Shown: positions 51,244 through 59,449, counted from the first letter of the stretch. The stretch is 64,000 nucleotides of DNA from Limnohabitans parvus II-B4 (GCF_003063455.1 NZ_NESN01000001.1:868001-932000); one strand, 5' to 3'. The notes: a model not told the origin generated them from the letters alone. A program made the numbers and translations.

Positions 51244-51729
51244 TCAAAGCTGGACTTCGCCGACCCAGCGGATCTGAAAGGTGGGCTCGGTGATCAGCTC
51301 TTTGCGGGCTGGCTGGAAGGCTGCGCGCAGCAGTGGGTGCCAGCGGGCGTAGTCCTGCTCGGCCACCGAGAACTGGACCTGCATGAAGTCCTGCACCCGG
51401 TCACCGGCCACCACCATCCGCTCAGCGATCTGGGACAGGTGCTGTTGGTCCCAGACGATTTCCTTGGGGTTTGAGACATCGATCTGCAGGTCACCGTCAT
51501 CGATGCGGAACCTGGCCGCCTCCTCCTGGCCAAGGCATTCGGCATGGCGGATCTGGTCGGCGTAGCGGATTTCCATCGCTCGGTTGATCCGGCCGCGCAT
51601 CTGCACCGTCCAGTCGTTGAGCTGCTGCACCGCGTTGCTGAAATGGGCCAGCTGGTCTTTGGGAAGACGGCTGATCTGGCTCACGGAGAGGTCCGGCAGC
51701 GCAGCTTGCTGCAATTGCAGGTGGTTCAT
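51244..51729 (-). CDS. Phage early protein of unknown function
   Basis: A 161-residue protein, helical at the N-terminus (QISRLPKDQLAHFSNAVQQLND, AMEIRYADQIRHAECLGQEEAA) and mixed at the C-terminus. I do not recognise it. It overlaps the HTH gene by four bases and is followed by the likely SSB gene, so it probably acts in replication or recombination. Confidence 0.5.
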   Translation of the reverse strand: MNHLQLQQAALPDLSVSQISRLPKDQLAHFSNAVQQLNDWTVQMRGRINRAMEIRYADQIRHAECLGQEEAARFRIDDGDLQIDVSNPKEIVWDQQHLSQIAERMVVAGDRVQDFMQVQFSVAEQDYARWHPLLRAAFQPARKELITEPTFQIRWVGEVQL

Positions 51730-52010
51730 GCCGCACCTGCCTTTCCGGGGATGCGCTTGGAGGTCGAGACATGTTGGACGCAGTTCTCGAAGGCAATCAC
51801 GGCGTTGAGGGGGTAGCTCACCCGTTTGCCCAGCTTGAGATAGGTCGGCCCTGTGCCAGTCATACGCCAGCGCTGCAGGGTTTTAGGGCTCATGGCCCAT
51901 CGGGAGGCCAGGTCAGCCTCGGTCAGCACCAGCTGCTTTGGCATGGTGGATTCAGGGGAAGTAGCGCTCAGGAAAACTGGCGCCTCGAGTGCTGGTGTTG
52001 CTAGCAGCAT
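51726..52010 (-). CDS. Helix-turn-helix regulator (AlpA/excisionase-like)
   Basis: A 94-residue protein with LVLTEADLASRWAMSPKTLQRWRMTGTGPTYLKLGKRVSYPLN split across a HTH and wing as in AlpA/excisionase (HTH_17) proteins. The ATG at 52010 has AAAGGAG 6 bases upstream and is preferred to the internal Met at 51944. It opens the replication operon and faces the regularly spaced TAAAGAACT sites, so it may be autoregulatory. Confidence 0.7.
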   Translation of the reverse strand: MLLATPALEAPVFLSATSPESTMPKQLVLTEADLASRWAMSPKTLQRWRMTGTGPTYLKLGKRVSYPLNAVIAFENCVQHVSTSKRIPGKAGAA

Positions 52011-52349
52011 TGGTAACTCCTTTCGAAGAGTTGGGGGACAACGCTGCTATTTCAGGAAATCAATAAAGAACTGATAAGGAACTGAATAAAGAACTTTGGC
52101 GATATCTCCAGTTCTTTAATCCCCCAGTTTTTAATCCTGTGTGGCCGTGTTCAGTCTTGCGCCGTATACGATTCGAGGGCACTCATGAGAGGCCCTTGCC
52201 AAATGCGCCGTAAACGCCTGGACCTGGCGAAATCAGCTGTGCCCACTGCAAAGATCCCCAAATAAAAAGCGCTTGATCAGAAAAATATCTTTGATTTTTG
52301 CTCGATTCATGCATAATGAGACTTTATTTATTGACTCTTGAGTGAAAAA
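52011..52349. promoter_or_regulatory. Divergent control region with 23-bp-spaced sites
   Basis: This 339-base gap separates the replication operon (left) from the AbiL operon (right). TAAAGAACT is present at 52064-52072 and 52087-52095, and inverted (AGTTCTTTA) at 52110-52118, each 23 bases from the last. They lie 54-108 bases upstream of the HTH start. Between 52120 and 52280 I see no gene and no other clear signal. Confidence 0.55.
52291..52317 (+). promoter_or_regulatory. Candidate promoter of the AbiL operon
   Basis: TTGATT (52291-52296) and CATAAT (52312-52317) with a 15-base spacer lie 33 bases before the chosen ATG. The region is AT-rich. The short spacer lowers confidence. Confidence 0.35.
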
Positions 52350-53618
52350 ATGCTGATCGAGTTTCGGGTCAAGAACTTCCGCAGTCTGCGTGATGAGCAG
52401 GTGCTAAGTCTTGTTGCGTCTAAGGACAAGACCCTGCAAGACACCCACACCCAAGCAACTGGCATCAGCGCAGCACCGGCTCTGCTGCGGAGTGCTGTGG
52501 TCTACGGTGCCAACGCGAGCGGGAAATCCAATCTCATCAAAGCACTGCAATACATGCGCGGAGTGGTGACAGAGTCGGCGACAGCGATCCAGCCCGGTCA
52601 GACCTTTGCCGTTCAGCCATTTAGACTTGATGCTGACTCTGCCAGCCAGCCCTGTGAATTCGAAATCACATTCCTGCTTGACGGTGTGCGCTATCAATAC
52701 GGATTTGCCATGACGGCTCAGCGCATCATCAGCGAACACCTGTTGGTTTACAGGGCTTTCAAGCCTCAACGCTGGTTTGAACGCCGCTATGACATCGAAG
52801 CTGGCAAGGACGTTTATGACTTCGGTCCAGGCCTCAAGGGCCCCAAGAACCTGTGGGAAGGTGCTACGCGACCGAACTCACTGTTCCTGTCGATGGCCGT
52901 TCAACTAAACAGCGAGGCATTACGCCCAGTATTCGATTGGTTTGTGAATCGGCTAGTCATCTTCAACGAACAAAACCAGCTCAATCCACAAATCTCAATC
53001 CAGATGCTCAAGCAGGCCGATGGGCGCAAAGAGATATGTAACTTCCTTTCTTCCGCCGACATCAGCATCGCTGACATCGATGTGGAAACTCGCAAGGTGC
53101 CGGGACAAGCGGTCCACTTCGATTTGGTGGCTGGAAAAACCGAAGTGCGCACAGAAGAAATGGAGGAGCACAAGCTACGCTTCCATCACATCACCGAACA
53201 AGGCAAAGCCGTGTTTGATTTGATGGATGAATCCAACGGTACGCGCAATTTGTTATTTCTTGCAGGCCCCGTGTTGGACATCCTTAGAAAAGGACTGACA
53301 CTGGTCATCGACGAACTCGATACCAGCCTGCACACTTTGCTGGTTCGCGAAATGGTGCGACTGTTTCACAGCCCGGAAATTAACACCGGTGGCGCGCAGC
53401 TGATCTTTACAACTCACGACACCTCATTGCTGGATGCGCCTGATCTGTTCCGGCGTGATCAGGTATGGTTCGTAGAGAAAGACCGCGATCAAACTTCGAC
53501 ATTGGTTGGTTTGTCCGAATTTAGCCCGCGTAAAAACGAAGCGCTGGAGCGTGGCTACCTCATGGGGAGATACGGAGGAGTGCCATTTCTCAGTCATACC
53601 CTCGGGCTGAAACTCTGA
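52350..53618 (+). CDS. AAA-family ATPase of an AbiL-type defence system
   Basis: A 422-residue SMC/ABC-like ATPase of the COG1106 type. It has FRVKNFRSLRDEQVLSLVAS at the start, Walker A GANASGKSN (53-61), a Walker B/D-loop region LTLVIDELDTSLHTLLV and switch His in FTTHDTSLLDAP. Together with an RloB-type gene it makes the AbiL (AbiLi-AbiLii) abortive-infection pair. A TTG four codons upstream is possible but has no ribosome site. The TGA overlaps the rloB ATG (TGATG). It is on the opposite strand from its neighbours and less GC-rich, which suggests later acquisition. Confidence 0.82.
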   Translation: MLIEFRVKNFRSLRDEQVLSLVASKDKTLQDTHTQATGISAAPALLRSAVVYGANASGKSNLIKALQYMRGVVTESATAIQPGQTFAVQPFRLDADSASQPCEFEITFLLDGVRYQYGFAMTAQRIISEHLLVYRAFKPQRWFERRYDIEAGKDVYDFGPGLKGPKNLWEGATRPNSLFLSMAVQLNSEALRPVFDWFVNRLVIFNEQNQLNPQISIQMLKQADGRKEICNFLSSADISIADIDVETRKVPGQAVHFDLVAGKTEVRTEEMEEHKLRFHHITEQGKAVFDLMDESNGTRNLLFLAGPVLDILRKGLTLVIDELDTSLHTLLVREMVRLFHSPEINTGGAQLIFTTHDTSLLDAPDLFRRDQVWFVEKDRDQTSTLVGLSEFSPRKNEALERGYLMGRYGGVPFLSHTLGLKL

Positions 53619-54292
53619 TGGCTCGCGATAACTCACCGAAAGAGCGCCAGAAAAAGCAGCTGGAGCGTAAGCTAGATCGACGCGCGAGTTACGACCGCAT
53701 CCTGATCGTTTCCGAAGGCAGCAAGACGGAGCCGAACTATTTTCGGGAAATTCGTGCTGCCTATCGTTTGCATACGGCTAATGTTGAAGTCCGTCCTAGC
53801 GAATTGGGCACTGCGCCGATTCAAGTTGTGCAATATGCACAGTCGTTATTCGAAGGTGGCGACCGGCACAGGAACATTCAGCGCCGCGCGTTTGAGAAGG
53901 TCTACGCAGTTTTTGACCGCGATGATCATGAAAGTTATCACGACGCATTGGCACTAGCGGCCTCATTGGATGGAAACCTCAAGAACGATGCCAAGCAACT
54001 GATCCGTTTTCAAGCCATTGCTTCCGTACCCAGTTTTGAGCTTTGGCTCTTGCTGCATTTTGAGGACATTCAGGCTCCGTTACATCGTGACGAAGTAATG
54101 CGGCGTCTGAAGACTCACATTCAAGGCTATGACAAAGGTGCGGGCAATGCGTTTGCAATCACAGGTGCACACTTGGCAATCGCCACGCATCGTGCCGAGC
54201 AGTTGGCAAGGCGGTTTTCTGCGCACACCGATCCAGAACCATTCACTGCCATTGTCGAATTGGTGAAATTGCTGACAATGCTTCGTGGCTGA
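53618..54292 (+). CDS. rloB: RloB family protein (AbiLii-like, Toprim-type)
   Basis: A 224-residue RloB protein. The basic N-terminus (KERQKKQLERKLDRR) is followed by RILIVSEGSKTEPNYF, with Glu33 as the Toprim-like glutamate, and VYAVFDRDDHESY, with Asp100 and Asp102 as the DxD pair. Then FQAIASVPSFELWLLLHF, conserved in RloB. The Toprim-like site suggests a metal-dependent nuclease as the toxic effector, with the ATPase as sensor; this is inferred from related ATPase-Toprim systems. It is translationally coupled to the ATPase. Confidence 0.85.
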   Translation: MARDNSPKERQKKQLERKLDRRASYDRILIVSEGSKTEPNYFREIRAAYRLHTANVEVRPSELGTAPIQVVQYAQSLFEGGDRHRNIQRRAFEKVYAVFDRDDHESYHDALALAASLDGNLKNDAKQLIRFQAIASVPSFELWLLLHFEDIQAPLHRDEVMRRLKTHIQGYDKGAGNAFAITGAHLAIATHRAEQLARRFSAHTDPEPFTAIVELVKLLTMLRG

Positions 54293-54335
54293 CCTTGCAG
54301 TCATCAGCACCGCAGTTGTTTTGCAAAAACATACG

Positions 54336-55295
54336 TCATAGTGGCGTTAATCGATATAACCCTTGACGGCGCTGACGCACTACTAGTTCTTCATATGCGT
54401 GCAATGGCCCCTCATACCGTGGGTCACCTCGATTAGATGTTTTCAACTTGAAGACATCTATCGGACGCTCACTGCCCAGTCCAGCCTCTCTCATGAGGAA
54501 CTCGGCAGGCTGCGCTAGGTGACGATGCTTCCAGAGTGCCGCAAAAAGTTTCGCCTGGGCCTCGGTCAAACGAATGGGACCGTGCGGCCAGTCATCCAGG
54601 TGCACCCAGGCGAAGTCTTCACTGAAGGGCCCATGGACAGCCACGCTCGGTATGCCATCTTGCGGGACATCGGCTTTTTCGCCTTGGTCCGGATCAAGCA
54701 ATCTCAATGCCAAACCGTGCAAGGCGAACCGGTCTTCCAGTTGCCACCACTCAGCCGTCCCGGCCAACGGCTCCAGTGGTACCCGCACCAAAGGCCGTGG
54801 CGTGATCACCCAGCTTTGACTGCGTGGCTCAGGTCCATGAAAAATCCGCAGCCCATGGCGCTCCACCAAGTCGATACGGCGAGCCAGAACCACCGGCCGC
54901 TTCTTATACCGGCCAATGTCCCACACCCCATCGACGATCTGAGTGGTGGTTGCGTGCGGCGAGATGTCCAGTGCGCCGCGCAACTTGCGGATCAACCATT
55001 CGTCGTCCAGTCTCCAACTGCGCTGACTGGCCGGATCCAGTGCAAACGGCCCACAGTCCGGGCACTGCACCATGAGCCCTTCATCACTCCTGAAGATCGG
55101 ACCACGGTACATGCCGCAGAAAGCACAGACGGCATCGCGGCTGTTGACCACCCCAGGCACAACCGCCTTCGCCTGCTTGAGAAGCTCCAGCGCTGCCATT
55201 TCCTCATCATGCAGGCTGCTCTCAAAGGATGCGCTGCCCCGAACGAACATCAAAGCGGTCAAGCTGATGGCTTGTTGATTGGGTGTCAGCTCCAT
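54336..55295 (-). CDS. Unknown protein with zinc finger, SOS-operon
   Basis: A 319-residue protein I cannot name. It has a four-Cys zinc-binding segment (CAFCGMYRGPIF, then VQCPDCGPF), a central mixed region and a C-terminal helical part that could be a winged helix (LTEAQAKLFAALWKHRHLAQPAEFLMREAG). It starts 7 bases after the stop of the 413-residue gene, with GAGGTG upstream, so it is co-transcribed from the LexA-box promoter. Zinc finger plus winged helix suggests DNA binding. Confidence 0.5.
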   Translation of the reverse strand: MELTPNQQAISLTALMFVRGSASFESSLHDEEMAALELLKQAKAVVPGVVNSRDAVCAFCGMYRGPIFRSDEGLMVQCPDCGPFALDPASQRSWRLDDEWLIRKLRGALDISPHATTTQIVDGVWDIGRYKKRPVVLARRIDLVERHGLRIFHGPEPRSQSWVITPRPLVRVPLEPLAGTAEWWQLEDRFALHGLALRLLDPDQGEKADVPQDGIPSVAVHGPFSEDFAWVHLDDWPHGPIRLTEAQAKLFAALWKHRHLAQPAEFLMREAGLGSERPIDVFKLKTSNRGDPRYEGPLHAYEELVVRQRRQGLYRLTPL

Positions 55296-55302
55296 TCACA
55301 CC

Positions 55303-56544
55303 TCACTCGAACAAGCTGGTAGCTACGGCCTGGGGCTGTTCCTGCTCCCGGTCGGGTTTAAGCACCTGCTGCGCCTTCAGGATGCCAATCTGAACCAAAT
55401 AGCCCTCGAGTTGGGCACGCAGCTTCTCATCGAACTTGTGCAGGTTCAATCGCCCCTTGCTGGTGATCTCCACACTGACCACCTGACAGCGGCTCTTACC
55501 CTGCATCGGGGCCAGATAAAAATTGAGGACAGCAGCCTGAATGGCCCAGCCACGTGCGAGCGGGTTTTCTGCACCGAAGTAGTCCTGCAGCAGGTCCGTC
55601 ACGCAGCGCTGATCGCTGGCGACACTGGCCGTGCATTCCATTTTGAGTTGCCCGCAACCGCTGACCACGGTCACGCTCTTGACCTGCAGGCCAACGAATC
55701 CGTCATCAATCGCCTGCGGAATATTCAGCCCCAAGCGGAGCGTGGACAGGTTCAGGCGTGGCGTCTGGATCCGCTGGGCATCGGCATCCACGCCAAGCAA
55801 GTGCCTGGCAAACGCCTCACAGAGCATGGCGTGGTATTTGGCCCCGCCACGGATGATGGTGCGAGCCACGCCGGTGGCCTGAGCGTACTCGAGCACCATG
55901 TGAATGTTCGGGCTGCCCACCCGCCGCTGTAACTGACTGCCCTCGAACTCCAACTTGGCCGTGGCCAGGTCCTTGGCATGGATGGAGATCAGCTGCGTGC
56001 CGCGCGCCCGGTCCAGCAAATTGACCACGCACACCTCGCCGCACCCCAGCTCCCGCTGGTAGAAGCCTTTGATGGCGTCACCGAATGCGGCGATCGACAC
56101 CTCGTCACGCTTGATGGTCCGTTTGAGGCCCAGGTCGTGCTGCTGGGCTTGCTGGCCATGGTGGTCCAGGTATTCGATTTCCGCCGCTGCCTCGAACAGT
56201 GCCGGGTGGTGGACATACAACCAGAAGGCACGGTGCAGATCGCTCTTGCAGGCAATGAGGCCCACCAGTTCGGCCGGTCGGTCATGGGCAGCTTGGAACA
56301 TGGCCTGTTTGCCCAGTGGGTGGGCCAGCAGCGTGCAGGCATGCAACCCCGCCACGATGCGGTCTCGCATGGCTACCACAGGGTGCGCCTGAATCAGCCC
56401 GATCAGTCGTCTTGAAGTCTGGACCGTGTCGCTCCATGCCCAGCCCTCGGGCATGGGCAAAGCATGGCGCTCGATGAAGGTTTTGAGGGTGTCGTCGACA
56501 GGCAGGTTCAGCAATATGTCGGCGTAGGTTTGGTTACGGCTCAC
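55303..56544 (-). CDS. Unknown protein, first gene of an SOS-type operon
   Basis: A 413-residue protein starting at GTG 56544 with AAGGAG at 56551-56556. No family is recognised. It is probably alpha/beta (VSIAAFGDAIKGFYQRELGCGE, RTIIRGGAKYHAMLCEAFARHL, VVSVEITSKGRLNLHKFDEKL), with no membrane segment and no nucleotide-binding motif. A consensus promoter overlapped by a perfect LexA-type box lies about 90 bases upstream, so expression should rise with DNA damage. That timing fits an induction or early-phage role. Confidence 0.5.
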   Translation of the reverse strand: MSRNQTYADILLNLPVDDTLKTFIERHALPMPEGWAWSDTVQTSRRLIGLIQAHPVVAMRDRIVAGLHACTLLAHPLGKQAMFQAAHDRPAELVGLIACKSDLHRAFWLYVHHPALFEAAAEIEYLDHHGQQAQQHDLGLKRTIKRDEVSIAAFGDAIKGFYQRELGCGEVCVVNLLDRARGTQLISIHAKDLATAKLEFEGSQLQRRVGSPNIHMVLEYAQATGVARTIIRGGAKYHAMLCEAFARHLLGVDADAQRIQTPRLNLSTLRLGLNIPQAIDDGFVGLQVKSVTVVSGCGQLKMECTASVASDQRCVTDLLQDYFGAENPLARGWAIQAAVLNFYLAPMQGKSRCQVVSVEITSKGRLNLHKFDEKLRAQLEGYLVQIGILKAQQVLKPDREQEQPQAVATSLFE

Positions 56545-56634
56545 GAATATCTCCTTGTTGTTTTTCGTTGGGCAATGAGGCGTCTGAACCCCTGGTCCTT
56601 CGTCCTGGGGCTTTTGTGGGTTTTCGCCGGATTG

Positions 56635-56669
56635 CTGTATAAATATACAGCCTTTCGGAAATCTGTCAA
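56635..56669 (-). promoter_or_regulatory. Promoter overlapped by a LexA-type box
   Basis: On the minus strand TTGACA (56664-56669), a 16-base spacer and TATATT (56642-56647) form a near-consensus sigma-70 promoter. CTGTATAAATATACAG (56635-56650) is a perfect CTGT-N8-ACAG palindrome, the LexA box of beta- and gamma-proteobacteria, and covers the -10. This would repress the 413/319-residue operon until the SOS response. Confidence 0.75.
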
Positions 56670-56812
56670 AACCGTCGCTCCAGGCCGCACGGTTGCTGGG
56701 AGGTAGCAGAAAAAGTCAGGATTCATGCGGGTTTGTGCTCTCAAGCGCGTTGATGGGCCTCTAAAACAACGACTCGAATTTGGGTGTTTTGGCTACGATT
56801 TCCGAGGTCAGA

Positions 56813-56826
56813 TTTGATCAATCAAA
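56813..56826. promoter_or_regulatory. TTTGATCAATCAAA dyad before the integration module
   Basis: A 14-base inverted repeat ends 8 bases before the ATG at 56835 and covers the place where a ribosome site would be. It could be an operator that blocks transcription or translation of the recombinase operon. Confidence 0.4.
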
Positions 56827-56834
56827 GCACCTCG

Positions 56835-57065
56835 ATGAACCACTTCCAAACCCCTGTCCAAGGCAATCCGGCCGAGAAAAGTGGGTATCTCTCCCTCTCG
56901 CAAATCGCTCACCTGATCGCACAAGCGGTCGTCGATCAACACCAGGTCCTCACACAGGCGCATAGCAGTTGGGTATATGCGACTGATCGAGACAAGTTCC
57001 TCGACTTCCATGCCTACCAGAGCGTCAATGCAAACCCGTCTACCCACATGGAATCACAGCCTTGA
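56835..57065 (+). CDS. Small phage protein, start of integration operon
   Basis: A 76-residue protein (MNHFQTPVQGNPAEKSGYLSL in part, SQIAHLIAQAVVDQHQVLTQAHS). The family is not recognised. It overlaps the DUF2924 gene by four bases (TTGA) and opens the operon DUF2924-recombinase-HTH. No strong ribosome site is seen. A longer open frame begins at 56784, so the start is uncertain. Confidence 0.5.
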   Translation: MNHFQTPVQGNPAEKSGYLSLSQIAHLIAQAVVDQHQVLTQAHSSWVYATDRDKFLDFHAYQSVNANPSTHMESQP

Positions 57066-57532
57066 AAAACACAGCCCCGCCGATGCGCGACATCCTGCGC
57101 ACCGGCCAAATATCCGAACAACTCCACGCGCTCCCGAACATGAAAATGCCCGAGCTCTGGGCCTTGTGGGATCAATTTTTTGTGCACCGACCTGCTCGCC
57201 CTAATCGCACGCACATCGAGTCACGCTTGATCTACAAGCTGCAAGAGCAGGCCTATGGCGCACTGCCCAGCGGCACCCGCAACATGCTGGCCGACTACGG
57301 CGCCCGGTTCTCGAAGATCAAAACCGCTGCCCCATCCACCCGGACACTGCTTCCGGGCACCACACTCTTGCGTGAATTTGATGGCCACAAATACAAGGTC
57401 ACGGTGCTACCCACTGGTGGCTATGAATTCGACGGTCAGCGGTACAAGAGTTTGTCGGCCATTGCCAAGTTGATCACGGGCACGCAATGGTCCGGACCGG
57501 CCTTCTTTGGACTGAAAGGCAAGAAGGCATGA
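57062..57532 (+). CDS. DUF2924 family protein
   Basis: A 156-residue protein of the DUF2924 family (MKMPELWALWDQFFVHRPARPNRTH, IESRLIYKLQEQAYG, TLLPGTTLLREFDGHKYKVTVL, YKSLSAIAKLITGTQWSGPAFFGL). DUF2924 genes usually precede large serine recombinase genes in phage-like elements and probably assist recombination. A TTG at 57062 overlaps the upstream stop; ATG 57083 is a later option. Its stop overlaps the recombinase ATG (ATGA). Confidence 0.85.
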   Translation: MKNTAPPMRDILRTGQISEQLHALPNMKMPELWALWDQFFVHRPARPNRTHIESRLIYKLQEQAYGALPSGTRNMLADYGARFSKIKTAAPSTRTLLPGTTLLREFDGHKYKVTVLPTGGYEFDGQRYKSLSAIAKLITGTQWSGPAFFGLKGKKA

Positions 57533-58890
57533 GCGAGACGCAACAAGTCACGCCCAAGCGCTGCGCGGTGTATTGCCGCGTCTCTTCGGACGAACGGCTG
57601 GATCAAACCTTCAACTCCATCGATGCACAGCGTGAAGCTGGCGCAGCATTCATCGCCAGTCAGCGCGCCGAGGGCTGGGAACAAGTCGAGGACAACTACG
57701 AAGACCCGGGGTTCACCGGCGGCAATATGGACCGCCCGGGCCTCAAGCGCCTGTTGCAAGACATCCAGGACGGCAAGATCGACATCGTGGTGGTCTACAA
57801 GATTGACCGGCTTTCGCGGTCACTGGCTGACTTTGCCAAGATGATTCAGCTCTTTGATCGGTACAAGGCCAGCTTCAGCTCCGTCACCCAACAGATCAAT
57901 TCGGCCACGTCCATGGGACGTCTGATGCTCAACGTGCTGCTGTCTTTCGCTCAATTCGAACGTGAGGTGACCGGCGAGCGCATCCGCGACAAATTCGCTG
58001 CCTCCAAGCGCAAAGGCATGTGGATGGGCGGACAAGTGCCTATGGGCTACTGCGTGGACAACCGAAAGTTGGTGGTGGTGCCAGAGGAGGCCGAGGTGGT
58101 GCGGCAGATCTTTGACTCCTTTGTTGCAACACGTTCAACCACCCTCATGGTCAAGCAGCTTGTAGAGCAAGGCGTCACGAGCAAGAACGGCAAACCACTG
58201 AGCAAGCAGGCTCTTTACACCATCCTGCACAACCGCCTGTACATGGGTGATATTGGGCACAAGGGCGACTTTTATCCGGGCCAACACAAGGCCCTGATTG
58301 ACCAGTCGCAATGGGACCGTGTGCAAGAGATCATGGCCCAGAACAGCCGGGAGAGAGCTCGCGACACCTTCGGTCAGAAATGCAGGCATGGCTTCTTGCT
58401 GCGCGGGATGATGTTCACGGCCGATGGGGACCTCTACCTGCCGATGGCCACCCGCAAGACCAGCGGCAAGCTTTACCGCTACTACGTGGTCAACAAGAAC
58501 CAAAAGATGGGGGCTGGCACCGTGGAATTTGCCAATCTGCCTGCCGCTGGCATAGAGAAATCCGTGATGGAGAAGGTGCTCGAGGTACTGCGATCCGGCC
58601 AGATGGTCCACAAATGCTGGGAGCAGGTGTGCAGCCTCAACCCCAAGCTGACCGAACCTGAAGCCATGGTGCTGTTCTTCAGAAACACGGCTGGCATATG
58701 GGATCAGTTGGCCACGCAAGCCAAACAAGACATCGTGCGCACGCTGATCAAGCGCATCACCGTTGCCCCGGAAGGCCTGCATGTGGACTGGCGATTTGAG
58801 GCCTGGGGCGCACTGATCGGCCTTCCGCCAAAGAACCTGGCCGGATATGAACAACTGGAATATGACCTGCGTGAATTGGAGATTGCATGA
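57529..58890 (+). CDS. Large serine recombinase (phage integrase)
   Basis: A 453-residue large serine recombinase. The catalytic domain begins RCAVYCRVSSDERLDQTFNS with Ser19 as predicted nucleophile (R17-V-S19). It continues DPGFTGGNMDRPGLKRLL and VYKIDRLSRSLADF, then SFAQFEREVTGERIRDK and the recombinase domain (GQVPMGYCVDNRKLV, LHNRLYMGDIGHKG). The zinc-ribbon position (GQKCRHGFLLRGMMF) has lost most Cys. Tight overlaps with DUF2924 and the HTH gene make it the likely prophage integrase. Attachment sites were not found by eye. Confidence 0.9.
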   Translation: MSETQQVTPKRCAVYCRVSSDERLDQTFNSIDAQREAGAAFIASQRAEGWEQVEDNYEDPGFTGGNMDRPGLKRLLQDIQDGKIDIVVVYKIDRLSRSLADFAKMIQLFDRYKASFSSVTQQINSATSMGRLMLNVLLSFAQFEREVTGERIRDKFAASKRKGMWMGGQVPMGYCVDNRKLVVVPEEAEVVRQIFDSFVATRSTTLMVKQLVEQGVTSKNGKPLSKQALYTILHNRLYMGDIGHKGDFYPGQHKALIDQSQWDRVQEIMAQNSRERARDTFGQKCRHGFLLRGMMFTADGDLYLPMATRKTSGKLYRYYVVNKNQKMGAGTVEFANLPAAGIEKSVMEKVLEVLRSGQMVHKCWEQVCSLNPKLTEPEAMVLFFRNTAGIWDQLATQAKQDIVRTLIKRITVAPEGLHVDWRFEAWGALIGLPPKNLAGYEQLEYDLRELEIA

Positions 58891-59333
58891 ATAACGCACA
58901 GTCGGTGGGCAACAGCGTGGCCAGCACCCCAAATCATGTGGAGTTCAGCACGTTCATCCCACTGAAGTTCGTCAAACGCGGTGGCCGCAGCGTTGTTGAG
59001 CCTCCGAAAAACGTCGCCCAAGTGATCAAAGACCAAGCCCTGCTACCAGACACCAAACTGGTTGAAGGGCTCACACGGGCCTTTTACTGGCAGCGGCTCA
59101 TCGACGAGGGTATCGTGCGCAGTGGCGTTGATATTGCACGGCAGGAAGGCCTGGATCAGGCCACAGTCAATGAATGCATGCGCTTGACGCTGCTGGATCC
59201 CAAAATCATCGATAGCATCCTTCAAGGCACCCAGCCCAAGGGGCTGAACCTGCACTGGTTCACCAAACACACCATTCCGGCCCTGTGGAGTGAGCAGCTC
59301 GCAAAGTTTCAGGCCATCGCCGAAAGCCAATGA
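58887..59333 (+). CDS. HTH protein of the recombinase module
   Basis: A 148-residue protein with a helix-turn-helix (GVDIARQEGLDQATVNECMRLTLLDPKIIDSIL) resembling the ParB/KorB-type HTH. Its N-terminus is basic (PLKFVKRGGRSVVEPP). It overlaps the recombinase stop by four bases, and the trio DUF2924, recombinase and this protein is recurrent in phage-like elements. It may be a recombination directionality factor or a regulator; the sequence does not decide this. Confidence 0.65.
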   Translation: MNNAQSVGNSVASTPNHVEFSTFIPLKFVKRGGRSVVEPPKNVAQVIKDQALLPDTKLVEGLTRAFYWQRLIDEGIVRSGVDIARQEGLDQATVNECMRLTLLDPKIIDSILQGTQPKGLNLHWFTKHTIPALWSEQLAKFQAIAESQ

Positions 59334-59410
59334 GTCGGTGAGTTGGTGTGCCGAGGATCCGGGCGACGTCCTGCACCTTCAAATTCACGCGCGAAGCGAA
59401 TGCACCAGTA

Positions 59411-59431
59411 GAAACGGCCCCGAAGGGCCGT
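59411..59431 (-). terminator. Terminator after HU
   Basis: On the minus strand ACGGCCC, loop TTCG, GGGCCGT is followed by TTTC. It lies 19 bases after the HU stop. The T-run is short. Confidence 0.6.
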
Positions 59432-59449
59432 ACATCCGAGCAAGTCAGA

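Larger units (their letters stand above)
15511..59333. mobile_element. Siphovirus prophage, HK97 head and lambda-like tail
   Basis: A nearly complete phage gene set. It has packaging (HNH, TerS, TerL), head (portal, S49 protease, HK97 capsid, connectors), tail (tube, frameshifted chaperones, tape measure, M, L, K, I, J, fibres) and lysis (holin-like, endolysin, Rz/Rz1). There is also a replication block, and a serine recombinase at the right end. Nothing essential appears broken, so it may be inducible. Limits are approximate: the left could be as far as about 14.4 kb if the NusG-like gene belongs to it. I could not find an att duplication by eye. Confidence 0.85.

Noticed and set aside
52184..52264. 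26-codon open frame in the control region before AbiL
   Set aside because: No ribosome site, no similarity, and it is very short; more likely chance.
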